Source: Sphagnum magellanicum
Taxonomy: Eukaryota; Streptophyta; Sphagnopsida; Sphagnales; Sphagnaceae
Assembly: GCA_021904315.1 (NCBI GenBank)
Contig: CM038915.1
Coordinates: forward strand, 3,162,001 to 3,226,000
DNA: 64,000 nucleotides
Direction of reading: 5' to 3'
Translations under genes and position numbers: made by a program
Shown: one piece after another, positions 1-11,230 of the stretch
Layout: each line of letters starts with the position of its first letter
Position numbering within the stretch: the stretch's first letter is position 1
Notes under the pieces: model-generated
Told to the model about the DNA's origin: nothing
Database searches by the model: none
The model's input: only the letters and a program-made list of their open reading frames with translations

Positions 1-307
1 ACAAATTGTGTGACCCTATTTGTCCCTAATTTGACGTCCCTAACGTGTCACAAGACGTCATTACACCGACCCTTAAAATTCCTTAAAAGTCACAAATTTG
101 AAGCACTGTTGGAGGGGTGCATTCAAAACGAATTTTTTTCTTTTTGTGATGGGCCAATCAAGCCTCTTTGATAGGCCCATCATCAAAAAGGAAACATTCA
201 CCAAATGAACACTTCCTAAATAGGGAATAATTATGTAGCCATTTCCTTTGGTCTAGCTACAGAGGTTACAAGGATAGAAATTTGGGCAAAGGACATGTGT
301 GGTGTGA

Positions 308-436
308 ACAGGAACATTCTTGGGAAACGCATTGAGAATTTGCAGAACCAGTTTGGAACTAATTGAGAACATATCAGGAACACATTAGGAACGTAATGTG
401 AACACACTGAGAACTTGATGGGAACACATTGGGAAC
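308..436. repeat. degenerate short tandem repeat
   Basis: A run of about seven imperfect units of roughly 17-20 bp built on the words GGAACACATT and GAGAAC. Units differ by several bases each, so it is old or was never homogenised. Confidence 0.6.
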
Positions 437-1680
437 ATCAGAATCCAAACCTCCGGCCCTTGCCAAAGGAAAAAGAATTGAGGCTCTTGGCTGCCTGTTG
501 CCTCGTCTCATTGGTTGCAAAGGAATTTGTGTTTCTAATAAGGGTGTTCTTCATCCAACAAAGCTAAGGGAAATCCCAAACTGGGGCTGAAATTCCCCTG
601 AGGACCGACGAATTTAGATGAAAGAAAACTAGTTTGGTCACCAATTATTTTCCTGTGTACTGTTTTCATCTTGACTTCTCATTTAGTCCCCAGTTTTGAT
701 CAAATGGCCACACAATTGTGCCCCAAATTGGAGTGGGGTACCCATAACTATAATAATGTTAGAAAAAGCAGCTAGTTCTACCCCAGGGCTGACAGAATGA
801 AATGTGTGTGATTTTGTCAAGGCAAAAAGAGGCAAGTGGTTTGTATGTATTATTATTGTACCCTCTGTTTGGAACTTCGTGCCCAGTAGAGAGACCAAGT
901 GGATTACAAAGCGCTTTACAAACAACTACCAACCTTGCAAAATGCTCTTTCGGCAAGTGCTTACAAGTGCATTTGTTTTCAAGCAGTGCCTACACCTTGG
1001 TGCATCATGGTATTGGGGCAATGCTACTGTGATGGCCCACCCACTATAGGGTGATGCAAAGTGCACCGCCTGTCCATGCCCTTCTTTCTTCATGATAGTG
1101 CAAATGTCAGGGATAATATTGAAGCCCTGGTCCAAGCAATGGTTTCTGAGGGGTGAGTTGAGGTGTTTAGGGTTTGCCCACGGTAATGAGCTCTTGCATG
1201 GGAGTGTTTGTGAGCCAAGGGCTTTTGGTATATGTCCTAGTGGGAGGACCTCACAACATAATCCTTGTACCCATGGAAGATTCTCATTTGAATTGGAAAG
1301 GACCTTCAATTTCTTTAAGGTTCCAAAATTTTCAAAAGTTTTTTCTTTTTCATATATAAGAAATCATTTTGAGCTCTTCCTGGGTTTGGAGGCCTAGCTG
1401 AGTTTGATTTTTAAGCCGTAAGTTTGAGGGCCCAACTGGACTTGAAAACCACGGAAGAGTCCCAAAAAACAAAAAACAAAAATGTTTCATTGCAATAAAG
1501 TTATTTGGAAAGTACTCCCCCGTCCCATACCCTGTCTCATCCCCTTTCTTTGTTTCATCCTTGGTTTTCAGATATCCCTAAAGTCCCCATCAAGGGGGTG
1601 AAATCTCGAAACTGAGGATTGGACCTTAAAATAGGGGATGAAGCAGGATTTGAACCTTTTTTTCACACACATTTTTTTTT

Positions 1681-1862
1681 TGTTTGGGCACCTTTGAGGT
1701 ACTCCTTTGAAATGTTTTCCGACATATTGTCTTTGTTTGGGCACACTTGAAGGGCCCCCTTGAAACATATTGTCTTTGTTTAGGCACCTTTGAGGTACTC
1801 CTTTGAAATGTTTTCCGACATATTGTCTTTGTTTGGGCACACTTGAAGGGCCCCCTTGAAAC
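1681..1862. repeat. 96-bp tandem duplication
   Basis: A block beginning TGTTTGGGCACCTTTGAGG at 1681 returns almost unchanged at 1777 (one G/A difference near the start). The period is 96 bp and about 1.9 copies are present. The duplication makes the repeated glutamine/proline/lysine-rich motif in the overlapping minus-strand open frame, which is therefore not taken as a gene. Confidence 0.85.
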
Positions 1863-2600
1863 TTTCTTGAGGGCACACTTGAAGGGGTTCTTTGATTTTT
1901 TTTAGACTTTTTTTTTAAAACATGCACTTTGGAGGGACTTCTTAAAGCTTGCACTTTCAGGCTTTTATTTTTAAAAATCATTACAAAGTTATTATAGGCT
2001 TTGCACTGTGGATTAAATAGGATGTTTTTGAAGGTGTGTTTTACATGGAACTATATAAGTGGATTTTTCCAATTTTCACTTGTGGTAACTTCAGTACTTT
2101 TGGCCCGCACTTGAGACTCTTCTACATAAGGTTTTTTCTTAAGCTTATTCATATGTTGCCCTTTTCATTTTGGGGGGAGCTCCTTTGATTTTCACTTTTT
2201 GTTTTAACTTGCTTTTTTGGCTTCTTGTGTAATCTTGTTGTTTATAGGGTTGTTCATTTCTTTTTGTCATTTCTAGGGTTTTTTTTTTTCTTGTTATTTT
2301 GACAACTTTTAATTTTTCCTTGTTTTTTTTTTCTCAAGTGGATTTCTCTTTTTCTTTTTAAGGCTTGCTTTTAAGGTTTATTTTGAAGTTGTATTTTTGG
2401 ATTTTGCACAAGATTTTCTCTTTTAGTATTTGTAGGGTTTGTTTTATGCTTGTTGTGGGCTTTTTCAGGGTTTTTTTTAGGAGGATTTTTAGAGTTTTTT
2501 TTTGGATTTTTTTTAAGGCTTGGTTTTGAGTTTTTTGGGGGGTTTTTTTTATCAATTACATGGTTTTTTTCTATGGTGAGGTCTTTTCAAACATGAGATA

Positions 2601-4410
2601 TTTCAATAATTATTTTATTAAGTAGTGATGAGGAGGTGTTTCAAAGGACACATAAGCAACATCAAGTTTTGTTCGCAATTATAGTTGCCAACCTTCACAC
2701 ATTGGAGCTTTCAACACAAATGAATTCAAGTCAAGTGCCGGGCAATCAATCAATCAAGATGTGAGTGTTTGAAATGTGTTCAACACAATGCAATCAACTT
2801 CAACTTTGTGCAAGACTTTAACAAACTTTAATTTGTCAAAGTTTCATAAGTCAACACCATTAGTGGTCCTCACCATCTAATCTTGTGCAAAAGCTACTAA
2901 CGAACATTGCTTGATAGGCCAATCAAGTAAACTAACCCCAAAACAACAATTATTCTAACTCATCCTTTACATAAAACATGATAATGTAATCATATATAAC
3001 ACATTCTTATGGAACTAAAACAAAAGTGTAATATGTAACAATGCCAACTTTTACCACATCATGCATCAAGGAGATTCAATGGTTTATTGTTGAGGAGCAA
3101 GTGACCCTTAATACACACATCCCTAAATTAAAGGGTTGCAAAATATCAAAAGGGCTATACAGGAAACCATTTTAGATTGGACCTTAAGATAATTTTGTTT
3201 GGCTTATGGTTCAACCTTAGGACACGTTTTTAAATGTATTCATTTCATCATGCATATATAATGGAAAGGTGCCTTGAAAATGTGTGATGATCCATGTGTG
3301 TCATTTGGGCGGGTGAATGTACTAGACCTGACATTTGTCATCAATGCAAGAAAGAAGTGGCTTGAGCGATGCATTCTCAAATACATTCCTCAACATGTTC
3401 GCAATAGCACCTCAATTTTGTCCCATAAAATAAAAATCCTGGTATGCTATATACCTGATGTAGTTTTATTTAAAAAAAAAGTTGCCAAATTTTTGATATC
3501 ACAGAGTGGTAAAATAAAACTTTGTCCTCAACTTTTTTTTACTCACGAGCAGTTTAATTGATTTGGAATATAATGGACTTCACATCACCCGACAATGTAG
3601 GGATACAAAACATTGGCCCTTTTTTTGGTCCCTCATAGCATTTCTACTTTGAAAGCCAAAGCTAACAAAAGTTTTGTGGCTAATGTCTCGTAACATGCCA
3701 CTTTGGGTGAGTTCATCTTGTTCAAGGCGGGCCTTGTGCTCGAACCACCATGGTGGCATGGGAAGCTAAACAGTGGCAAGTTTGGGTTTAACTCCCCAAC
3801 TCGTCTGATGGGACTGGACCCTGTGGTTGAGGGAACGTGGTTGAAAGCAAATAACGTTAATGATGAACTAAAAACAGGTTTTTGGGGGGCGAGGGGGGGG
3901 GGGGGGGGGGGGGGGGGGGGATGTCAATTTGTCCCAAGGTGACACTTCATGTGGCCCTACAAAACGGTTTTGGGCCAACCATGGGGTTGTCCTGGGGCAA
4001 CATTTGGTGTTGTCTCAGAAAAGGCTTTGTGTCTTGAGACATCCATTAAGTGTTGTCTCTTGGGATGCCTTGGGCTAACTTGGAGTTGTCCTGAGAATTG
4101 ACTCTTGTGAAATGGTCTACATTATTTTAAGGTTTAGCTTATCTAAACTCATCTATCTTAGGTATGACTTAAGTCCAGAAAAAGCCAGAAGATTTTTGGC
4201 CAACCTAATGTGTTGTGGGATGGAAAGGTTGTTATAAGTTAGGTGTTGGAAGCTGTGCATAGCTTGGGCCACAAGAGCAAGAGGAACAAGCAAAAGGAAC
4301 ATCTCATTTGGTTCTAAAAGGATGTTGGTTTGAGGTTTAATTTTAATTCTGCCAATGAAAAATGGGCCACATAATTAGGCCACTTTAGACGAGGGTACCA
4401 GGTCCAATTT
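2601..4410. other. gene-free stretch with a 28-base G run
   Basis: No supported gene. A 95-codon plus-strand frame at 3274-3561 has no recognisable motif. An uninterrupted run of 28 G lies at 3893-3920. Its exact length should be treated as uncertain because homopolymers of this size are often mis-sequenced. Confidence 0.55.
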
Positions 4411-4750
4411 CCTATACATATGATCTGCACACTACGTTTGCAATGCGTGGGGTTAGGGGCTGTTTGACCACCAAAAACAGACCGTAGTGCGGGGCTGTTT
4501 TCCTGTAGTGCGGGGCTATTTTTGTTGACCTTTTTCACTTTTTGTTACTTTTTGTTACTTTTTTTACTACTTGTAACTTCTGTAATTTATTTTTTTATTA
4601 TGGAAGGTTCACTGTTTGTTATTTTTTGTTACTTTTTTTATTGTTTATAACTTTCATAAATTACTTTTTACTATTGAGAAAGGCTAAAGGAATTGTTGTA
4701 TTATATTTATTCATTATTCAAGGGGAGGGGGTCCGCCTTGATTTTTTTTT
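4411..4750 (+). repeat. T-rich dispersed repeat, copy 1 (5' part)
   Basis: Starts with CCTATACATATGATCTG, followed by a hairpin-like GC-rich segment with the phrase TTTGACCACCAAAAA, then repeated GTTACTTTTT words, and ends near GGGGAGGGGGT. The same order of words recurs at 7388 and 25806, so this is a dispersed element and not a gene. Class unknown: I see no coding sequence, terminal repeats or target duplication. Confidence 0.8.
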
Positions 4751-5204
4751 AAGGGATGGTTTAATTCATTTTATCTAAACTAAAATAAACTAAACCTAGT
4801 TAAACTTATTTAATTAAATTCAACCTGACTAAGTTAATTTAAACTTGGTTAAACTAACCTAATTTTTCTTTGAAGCCTCTAAAAATGGGTGCAACTCATG
4901 GAAGCCTGGAAGTTACTGGTCGTAATGTACTCGAACTTTTATGTAGTAGAGAATAGGTTGTCCTATTTTTTCGATTATGGTTTTGGTTCAAATTCAGAGC
5001 TTGCCATAGATAGAGGATGTGAAGATTTGTGGAAGGACATCGTGTTCATTATATGACTTTGAGGATGGAACTGTGTTTTCAGTGCGAAGGTTACCTTATG
5101 GCGAAATAGGAGAAGAAAACTTGAAGGCAGAGGCTGCAATGGTGAAAAAATGGCACATAAGATCACACACAAGATGAATGAGATGCATAACAACAACCGG
5201 CGTT
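4751..5204. other. no feature seen
   Basis: AT-rich sequence with repeated AAACT/TTAAACTT words near 4770-4860 and no supported gene. Confidence 0.5.
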
Positions 5205-6084
5205 ACCAAACCGAAAATAGCAAAGGCAGGTTTATAAAGGCGGTATAAAAAAATAGCATAGGAAAGCCAATTTTGCGTTTCCCATATTGGCAAAGCGGAT
5301 TTCGATGATTGGGATACGTAAATTGGATTTGCCACATGTGATTTCAAAAAATGGGGTTTTCCAAAACTCGGATTCGACAAATAGAAGTTCCCAAAACTGA
5401 ATTTGGCAAACCTGGTTTGGTAACGGCAGATTAGAAAAACCCGATTTGGAAAAGGCGGATTAGGCAAAGCCGAATTTTGTAACGGCAGATTGGAAAAACC
5501 CGATTTGGAAAAGGCGGATTAGGCAAAGCCGGATTTCGTAAAGGTGGATACTACAAACCAAGTTTTGAAAAGCGGAATTGGGGACACTTGGTTTTAGCAA
5601 TGTCGGATTGAGAAAAGTGGATTTTGTAAGGCGAGATTTGGCAAACCCGGTTTTTCTTAAGGTGGATTTCGGAAGCGGGATTAAGAAAACCCAATTTTGA
5701 TGAAGGCGAATTTAACAAAGCGGGATTTTGTAAAGGTGGATTTTGCAAACCCGGTTTGAATAAGGCGGATTTTGTAAACTCGGTTTGAATAAGCCGGATT
5801 TGGCAAACCTGATTTATGCAACAACAAATCGCGATTTTTTGGCAATACACGGTTTCGCAAGGATGGATTTGGCAAATCGGGTTTTTGTAAAGATGGATTT
5901 TGCAAACCGGATTCGGAAAAACCAAAGTTTTGTGAATGCAGATTAAACAAACCGAGATTTTGTGAAGCGAGATTTCACAAACCCAGTTTCAAACAGCTAG
6001 ATTTGGCAAACCCGATGTTGGGAACAACGGATTCAGAATATGCGGTTTGGCAAAGAAGGATTTGACAAACCCAAATTTTGTAAA
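5205..6084. repeat. minisatellite of GCAAACCCGGATTTTG-like units
   Basis: About 880 bp made of degenerate units of roughly 20-33 bp, each with a GGCAAA or GTAAAGG start and a GGATTT core. Around 5413-5540 a longer higher-order unit of about 66 bp is present twice with few differences, so local duplication continued after the array formed. The minus-strand frames rich in asparagine, proline and leucine across it are products of the repeat. Confidence 0.85.
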
Positions 6085-6475
6085 GCGGGGAAGATAGGGG
6101 CGAAAGTCGGGGTTGAGGTTAAAGGGAAAAGGAAAAAGGAGGAGGATTTAAGTGCGGGCGAAAGCGAGAAAGGGCGAAGAAAGGGAGTGCGGGAGGTAAA
6201 GAAGGTGAAAGGGGTGGGCGCAGTGGAGCGGGGTAGAGAAGGGGCAAGGGAAGGGGGAGAGGGCAAGGGAGAGGGGGGCAAAAGGAGGAGGAGGTAAAGC
6301 AAAGTAGGGAAGCAAGATTGAAGGCGAAGCGAAGTAAAGAAGGGAAGAACAGAGGAGGAGGGGCAGGAGGGGTTGAAGGTTTAGGGGAAGAGGCATGAAA
6401 GGAAGGGAGAAGAGGGAAGCAATAAGAGGAGATGCAAGGCACGTAAGGAGGAGGAGGAGGAGGGGGTAAAAGGAG
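6085..6475. repeat. polypurine tract
   Basis: About 390 bp in which the plus strand is almost all G and A (blocks of GGGAAA, GGAGGAGG, GGGCGAA). The complementary strand is therefore polypyrimidine, which explains the long proline/leucine/serine-rich open frames on the minus strand. It joins two minisatellites of similar strand bias. Confidence 0.8.
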
Positions 6476-7080
6476 GTAAAGCGGGGTAAAGGGAGTTAAA
6501 GTGTGGGACAACGCAGTGAAGCGGGGTAAAGCGGAAATTAAAGCATGGTAAATCAAGGTGAAGCGAGGTAAAGCGAGGTAAAGTGGGAGTTAAAGTGGGA
6601 CCAAACGGAGTGACGCGGGGTAAAGCGGGGTGAAGCGGCAATTAAAGCGAGGTAAAGTGGGGTAAAGTGGGGTAAAACGCAGTGAGGCGAGGTAAAGCAA
6701 GGTGAAGCGGCAGTTAAAGCGGGGTAAAGTGGGGTAAAACGACAATTAAAGCAGGGTAAAAGAGGGTGAAAGAGGGTAAAGCAGGAGTTGAAGCGGGAGT
6801 TGAAACGGGGTAAAGTGCGGTGAAACGAGGCAAAGCGGAGTGAAGCGAGGTAAAACGGGAGTTCAAGTGGGGTAAAGCGACAATCAAAGGGGGGCGAAAA
6901 AGGGTGAAACAGGGTAAAGCAGGAGTCCAGGCAGGATAAAACGAAGGTGGAAGCAGGGTAAAGTGGCAATTAAATCGGGGTAAAGCGGTAATTAAAACGG
7001 GGTAAAGTGGGGTAAAGCGTGGTGAAGCGAGGTAAAGCGGGGTAAAACGGATTGAAATAGGGTAACGCGGGAATGGAAGA
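6476..7080. repeat. GCGGGGTAAA minisatellite
   Basis: About 600 bp of a degenerate decamer-like unit, GGGGTAAAGC with variants GAGGTGAAGC and CAATTAAAGC. The plus strand is purine-biased throughout. It ends directly at the telomeric tract at 7085. Confidence 0.85.
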
Positions 7081-7084
7081 GGGA

Positions 7085-7125
7085 GGGTTTAGGGTTTAGG
7101 GTTTTAGGGTTTAGGGTTTAGGGTT
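7085..7125 (+). repeat. interstitial plant telomeric repeat
   Basis: Six successive units of TTTAGGG type, one with an extra T, read on the plus strand. This is the Arabidopsis-type telomere repeat used by most land plants. It follows a G-rich minisatellite, an arrangement common in subtelomeres, but it is short and sits inside a contig, so it may equally be a repair insertion or an old fusion scar. Confidence 0.9.
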
Positions 7126-7163
7126 ACATGGGTGACCCCACCAAAATTGGGTTTTTTTTCTTG

Positions 7164-7374
7164 GGTTTTGAGGTGACCTACCCCCCATTTTCAAGGGTTT
7201 TGAAACCAATGGTGAAGAAATCCCACCATAATCTATCACCATTTGCAAGATATGGGGGGTTTGAAATTTCAGGGGGGCCGGATAGATGAGGGCATAAAGG
7301 GTTAATTATGATATGTGTTAAAAGTTTTGAAGTGACCTACCCCCCCCATTTTCAAGTGTTTTAAAGCTATTGGT
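7164..7374. repeat. 50-bp direct repeat pair
   Basis: A segment with GTGACCTACCCCCC and CATTTTCAAG occurs at 7164-7213 and again at 7325-7374 in the same orientation with a few differences. It lies between the telomeric tract and the T-rich element. Confidence 0.75.
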
Positions 7375-7387
7375 GGGGTTATTATTG

Positions 7388-8165
7388 CCTATACATATGA
7401 TCTGCGCACTACACTCACAGTGCGCGGGGCTGGGGGTTGTTTGACCACCAAAAACAGACTATAGTGCGGGGCTGTTTTAGCGTAGTGTGGGGCTGTTTTT
7501 GTTGACTTTTTTCATTTTTTGTTATTTTTTGTTACTTTTTTTTACTGCTCGTAACTTTTGTAAGTTATTTTTCCCTGCTGAAAGGGGTAAAGTTTGTTAT
7601 TTTTGTTACTGTTTTTACTACTTGTAACTTTCATAAATTACTTTTTATTGTTGAGAAGGGCTAGGGGAATTGTTTTATTAGTTATATTCATTGTTCAGGG
7701 GGAAGGGGTGTGCCTTGATTTATTTATTTTTTAATTCTTTTACTGTTGAGGGGGAGGGGGGGTTCAAGTTTATGTTTTATTTTTCTCCTTCATTTGACAT
7801 GTGGAAGGAGGAAGGGAAAGGCCCATGTTTTGTTTCGAATTTTTTTTTTTCATTGTTGAGTGGGTAGGAGGGTTAGGGTTTTTTTTTTAAATATGTTAAA
7901 AGGGGATGGGAAGGGGAGGGGGTTTATTTTATTTTTAAATTTTTTTTTAGGGTGTTGAATGGTTAAAGAAGGGGAGGGGGTTGATTTTTTTTTACAAATT
8001 CATAATGGGAGAAGGGGGGGCCAGTGGTTAAAAGTAGCCATTTTCAAAATACTAGCCACTCATGGGCCTTGATTTTTTTATTTTTTTATTTTTCCTACCA
8101 GATGTCATCATTAGCATATACCTAATAGGTCGTGAAGTCCTCTTAGATGGGCATTTTCCCCCCTT
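7388..8165 (+). repeat. T-rich dispersed repeat, copy 2 (longest)
   Basis: Same start (CCTATACATATGATCTG) and word order as the copy at 4411, but it runs on through alternating T-rich and GGGGAGGGGG segments to a tail with the phrases CACTCATGGGCC, AGATGTCATCA and GATGGGCATTTTCC. The tail recurs at 21940 and 26336, so the full element is about 650-780 bp. No terminal inverted repeat is obvious and no protein is encoded. Confidence 0.8.
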
Positions 8166-8718
8166 GTTTCCATGCTCCATTCTTTTATTTTCATTTTCAT
8201 TTTTCTACTTTTTTTTAGTTGTTACTTTTCATATTATTCTTTTCTTCTTCTTACTCAATGTTTTTTATTTTATTCTTTATTATATTTCCTAGTTTTACAT
8301 TTTTTTATTTCTTTATATTTTACTAGTTTTATTTTATTTTTATATCTTTTTTTTTGCCGGAACAATTGTGGTTTTGTTCAGTGCTTTTGGGAAAATGTGT
8401 TTGGTTTCGTTGGCTGTGAGATTCTCCATCTCTTGGAGCTTCTAAGGATGCTTTCATACCTGGCATTATCTATATATTCCTTTTCCGTTGGCCCTGTCTG
8501 ATTGCCTGTTCTAGCAAGCAATATCTGTCTAATTCTGCAAACAAGATTGTGAATAGTCAGTCTATCGTTGGATTGCTTGTTTCTCTTTGGGATTGCATTC
8601 TTTTCGGATAGTCACAAGAAATACCGTGCGAAATCTAGTACAAAATTTGATTCTGAACCTAGTTTGAAGCTCATGGTTTTCTATGACTCTTCTTGTTCGA
8701 TCTCACTTTTTATGTTAG

Positions 8719-8937
8719 GTCTCCGATGACCGACAACTGCGGATACTTCTAAATGTTCGAAGCCGTATGAGCATTAGTGTTACAAAATCAGGTGTTTTGC
8801 AAGACTTCCTGGCTTTATCTTACTGTGATCCAAGTTGCGAGGCTGTTGTTTCTTCATTTTTGGAGACTATGAGGGTGGCAAATAGGTTTCTATTAGAGGT
8901 TTTGAACAGGGTTCAGGATGAGCACGAAAATAGGTAG
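8719..8937 (+). CDS. terminal exon of an unrecognised gene
   Basis: An open frame of 72 codons starts directly after a good splice acceptor (a T-rich run ending TATGTTAG) and ends at TAG. The frame is closed just upstream, which fits an internal acceptor. The peptide is leucine- and valine-rich, probably helical, with the segments SVTKSGVLQDFLALSYCD and VANRFLLEVLNRVQDEHENR, and has no low-complexity bias. I do not recognise the family. A possible preceding exon lies at about 8379-8501 after an acceptor TTGTTCAG, in a frame with motifs CFWENVFGF and LLELLRMLSYL, but I could not find a convincing donor. It may be a live gene whose 5' part was displaced, or a gene fragment. Confidence 0.45.
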   Translation, partial: VSDDRQLRILLNVRSRMSISVTKSGVLQDFLALSYCDPSCEAVVSSFLETMRVANRFLLEVLNRVQDEHENR

Positions 8938-10247
8938 CATAGTGGTAGCCGTATAGTTCAGGGATATGTTGCTCCCTATGTGCAAGGCTCTACAAAGAGG
9001 TGATTTGTGTGAATCAAATAGGCCTTCTTAGGGGAAGATTAGATTCTGCATCTATCTTTTGTAAAGCTCAGTGAGGTAAAAGCTTGAATGAGGTACAATC
9101 CATGACCATTATTGCTCCTTTTTGTACATTGTACCTGTCTTATGTGTAATTAAAAATATGATGCTGGCATGATTCTGTACTCACATCCAAGTTTCTAGAG
9201 CTGGAAAATACCCTGAAGTAGCAGCACTAGTTCTGTTTGTTCACTGTTTCTCATGTTCAATGGTAGACATTGTATTGTTTCCTCTTAATAGGTATCTACT
9301 ATCTGCTCTTACAGATTATAGATGGGTTAGTGGTTGTATGGTTGCTGGGTGATTATATTTGGTTACCTGTGCACCTAGTTGGTTACCCCTAAATTCTTTT
9401 TTTTCAATCTAAGATGTTTTACTTCAAAAGTATATAGATCAAGTTGAAAATTTGATTTCAATTGATTGGTTGTATGTTGCTAAATAGTCAAAAAATCATA
9501 AAATAGGAGTTTGAAGATCCATTGGAAGTCTCTACCAACACATGGACAGTGTGGAATGTGGTGTAGTAAGTGTTGGAAATGTAAGAAGTTTTAATGTGGT
9601 ATTTGTCTATGAACTAGAGAAAAACTTTGCTAGCAAAATTGGACTGTAGGTTATGTGTAGTTTGAGGAGTGAAATCGTATTTTTGTCATAACTATTGCAT
9701 GTTGGTGGATGAAGGTGTGCGCCCACTACTTCAGCGGCTGACGACTGTTTTTTAAGGGTCTTTTTCTCACTCACTCTTGGAAGTTAAATCCATGTTGGCT
9801 CAGGAGCTCTGACTCTTATGTTGGATTGATTATGTTATATGGAATCGGTGACAAATGCGAGCTACAGTTAAGGAAGTTGCTACCTTCTTTCCAACTGTAA
9901 TAATTAAAGGTTTCTCTCCCTTACTATTTGTTGTTAACTTTGTTCTGTCTTTTCAAATTTCATATACTTACATCCTATTCCTTGATTGAGTGGGCAACAC
10001 ATCTTCCATTCCCTGAATACATTCTATCTCAGGCTTTGATCGGAAAATCAAGTTCTTAGAAATGTTGTGCTTTTCAGACGCGTGAGCTACAAATGGTTGT
10101 CTTCTCATTCAGAAATTCTGTGCTTGCTGTAGGGTCTATGAATTTGTACAACTAGTCGAGCTGTATTATGCAGGGAGTCATGGTATGGATAGTCATGAAA
10201 ATAGGTGCAGTGCTTAATTTCAATCCATTTTGGTTTATAGACTGATC
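8938..10247. other. 3' flank of the 8.7 kb exon; no gene seen
   Basis: Mixed-composition sequence without supported open frames. It is less T-rich than its surroundings and may include 3' UTR of the exon ending at 8937. A polyadenylation-like AATTAAAAATATG occurs near 9148. Confidence 0.4.
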
Positions 10248-10296
10248 AATCATTGATCCATCAGTGATTTATAGTACCACTGATGGATCAATGATT
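10248..10296. repeat. perfect 19-bp inverted repeat with 11-nt loop
   Basis: The left arm at 10248-10266 (AATCATTGATCCATCAGTG) is the exact reverse complement of 10278-10296, with the loop at 10267-10277. It lies at the left edge of a stretch rich in ACAACATGAATACAA words (10370-10580). It could be a transposon end, a small foldback element or a non-coding hairpin. Confidence 0.85.
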
Positions 10297-10582
10297 TGCA
10301 ACTGTGTTGTTGCAACATTGCATCCCCTATGCTCAACAATGCACATGCAATGCAAATACGATGTTGAAAAAATATGAGTACAACATGAATACAAAATATA
10401 GACAACATGAATACAATATAAAATCAATACAATAATAGAATTTGTAACCATATTGTAACAACATTGTATCATTTATAACTAAAAATGCATATCCAATACA
10501 ATCATAATACTAATGCAATATCATTACAATATGGACATAATGTGAATACAACATGGCAAACAACATAAATACAATGCAAATA

Positions 10583-10750
10583 TGATGCTACACCAATTAT
10601 CATTGAAACAAAACCAAAATTAAATCAATACAATCTAAATTATTTCAATGCCTATTTTACACGAACAAAACACTAAACCTTGGACATCTTGTAAAAGTAT
10701 TGTGAAAGCACTTAAATAACACTAATACAAAGGGGTCCCCACTTTGTGAT
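10583..10750 (-). repeat. dispersed repeat, inverted partner of 22270-22440
   Basis: This roughly 168-bp segment, starting TGCTACACCAATTATC and ending near GGGGTCCCCACTTTGTGATG, matches the reverse complement of 22270-22440 with only a handful of differences. The two copies are 11.5 kb apart and inverted. Both sit next to pieces of the T-rich dispersed repeat. Confidence 0.85.
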
Positions 10751-10759
10751 GTGTTCATC

Positions 10760-11230
10760 ACAAATTTCTTTTACTATTGAGGGGGAAGGGTTGCACCTTC
10801 ATTTTTTCATCAATTTTTTTTAGGGTTGAGGATGAGGGGGGTGGAGGTTAATGTTTTTTTTTTTCTTTTTGATTTGACTTATGGAAAGGGGGAAAAGGGG
10901 AGGTGGGGGGTGTAACGTTATGAAATTTTTTTTAATTTTTCGTTCAAGGTGGGTTTAAAGTTAGGTTGCAATTTTTATTTTTATTTTCCTTTCCCCATCC
11001 TCTTTCCTATATTTATTCATTATTCATGGGGAGGGGGTGCACCTTGATTTTTTTTTTAACTTATTTTACTTTGGAGGGGGAGGTGGGGTATAAGTGAATG
11101 TTTTTTTTTTCGTCCTCCATTTAACGTGTGGAAGGAGGAGGGGAAGGGGGTTAAGTTTTTCCTCAAATTTTTTTTTCATTGTTGAGTGGTTAAGGAGGGG
11201 GAGGGGGGGGGGTTTGTTTTCCTTTTTTTC
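10760..11230 (+). repeat. T-rich dispersed repeat, copy 3 (partial)
   Basis: Shares the GGGGAGGGGGTGCACCTTGATT and GTGTGGAAGGAGGAGGGGAA type phrases with the copies at 7388 and 25806 but lacks the CCTATACATATG start. Part of it seems duplicated (10765-10900 and 11015-11150). Just to the right the hydrolase gene is cut off. Confidence 0.7.

Larger units (their letters stand above)
1..2600. other. gene-free flank, T-rich towards the right
   Basis: I see no supported gene here. Several open frames of 60-137 codons occur on both strands but overlap one another and resemble no family I know. Two small repeat blocks are listed separately. From about 2100 to 2560 the plus strand is strongly T- and G-rich with long T runs, which by itself makes the lysine-rich minus-strand frame seen there. 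Confidence 0.6.

Noticed and set aside
1568-1981. 137-codon minus-strand frame with internally repeated protein motif
   Set aside because: The repetition comes from the 96-bp DNA duplication; the rest is lysine-rich from T runs. No family.
3893-3920. 28-G run as a functional G-quadruplex
   Set aside because: Length is unreliable in homopolymers and no gene or promoter is nearby; noted only as a sequence feature.
6033-6969. Five overlapping minus-strand open frames of 82-145 codons, rich in Pro, Leu and Ser
   Set aside because: They are made by the polypurine and GGGGTAAA repeats on the plus strand, overlap each other in different frames and have no domain.
8062-8501. Phe/Leu-rich hydrophobic frames that look like membrane proteins
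   Set aside because: The hydrophobic part is the translation of T-rich repeat DNA. Only the last 40 codons may be an exon, mentioned under the 8719 feature.
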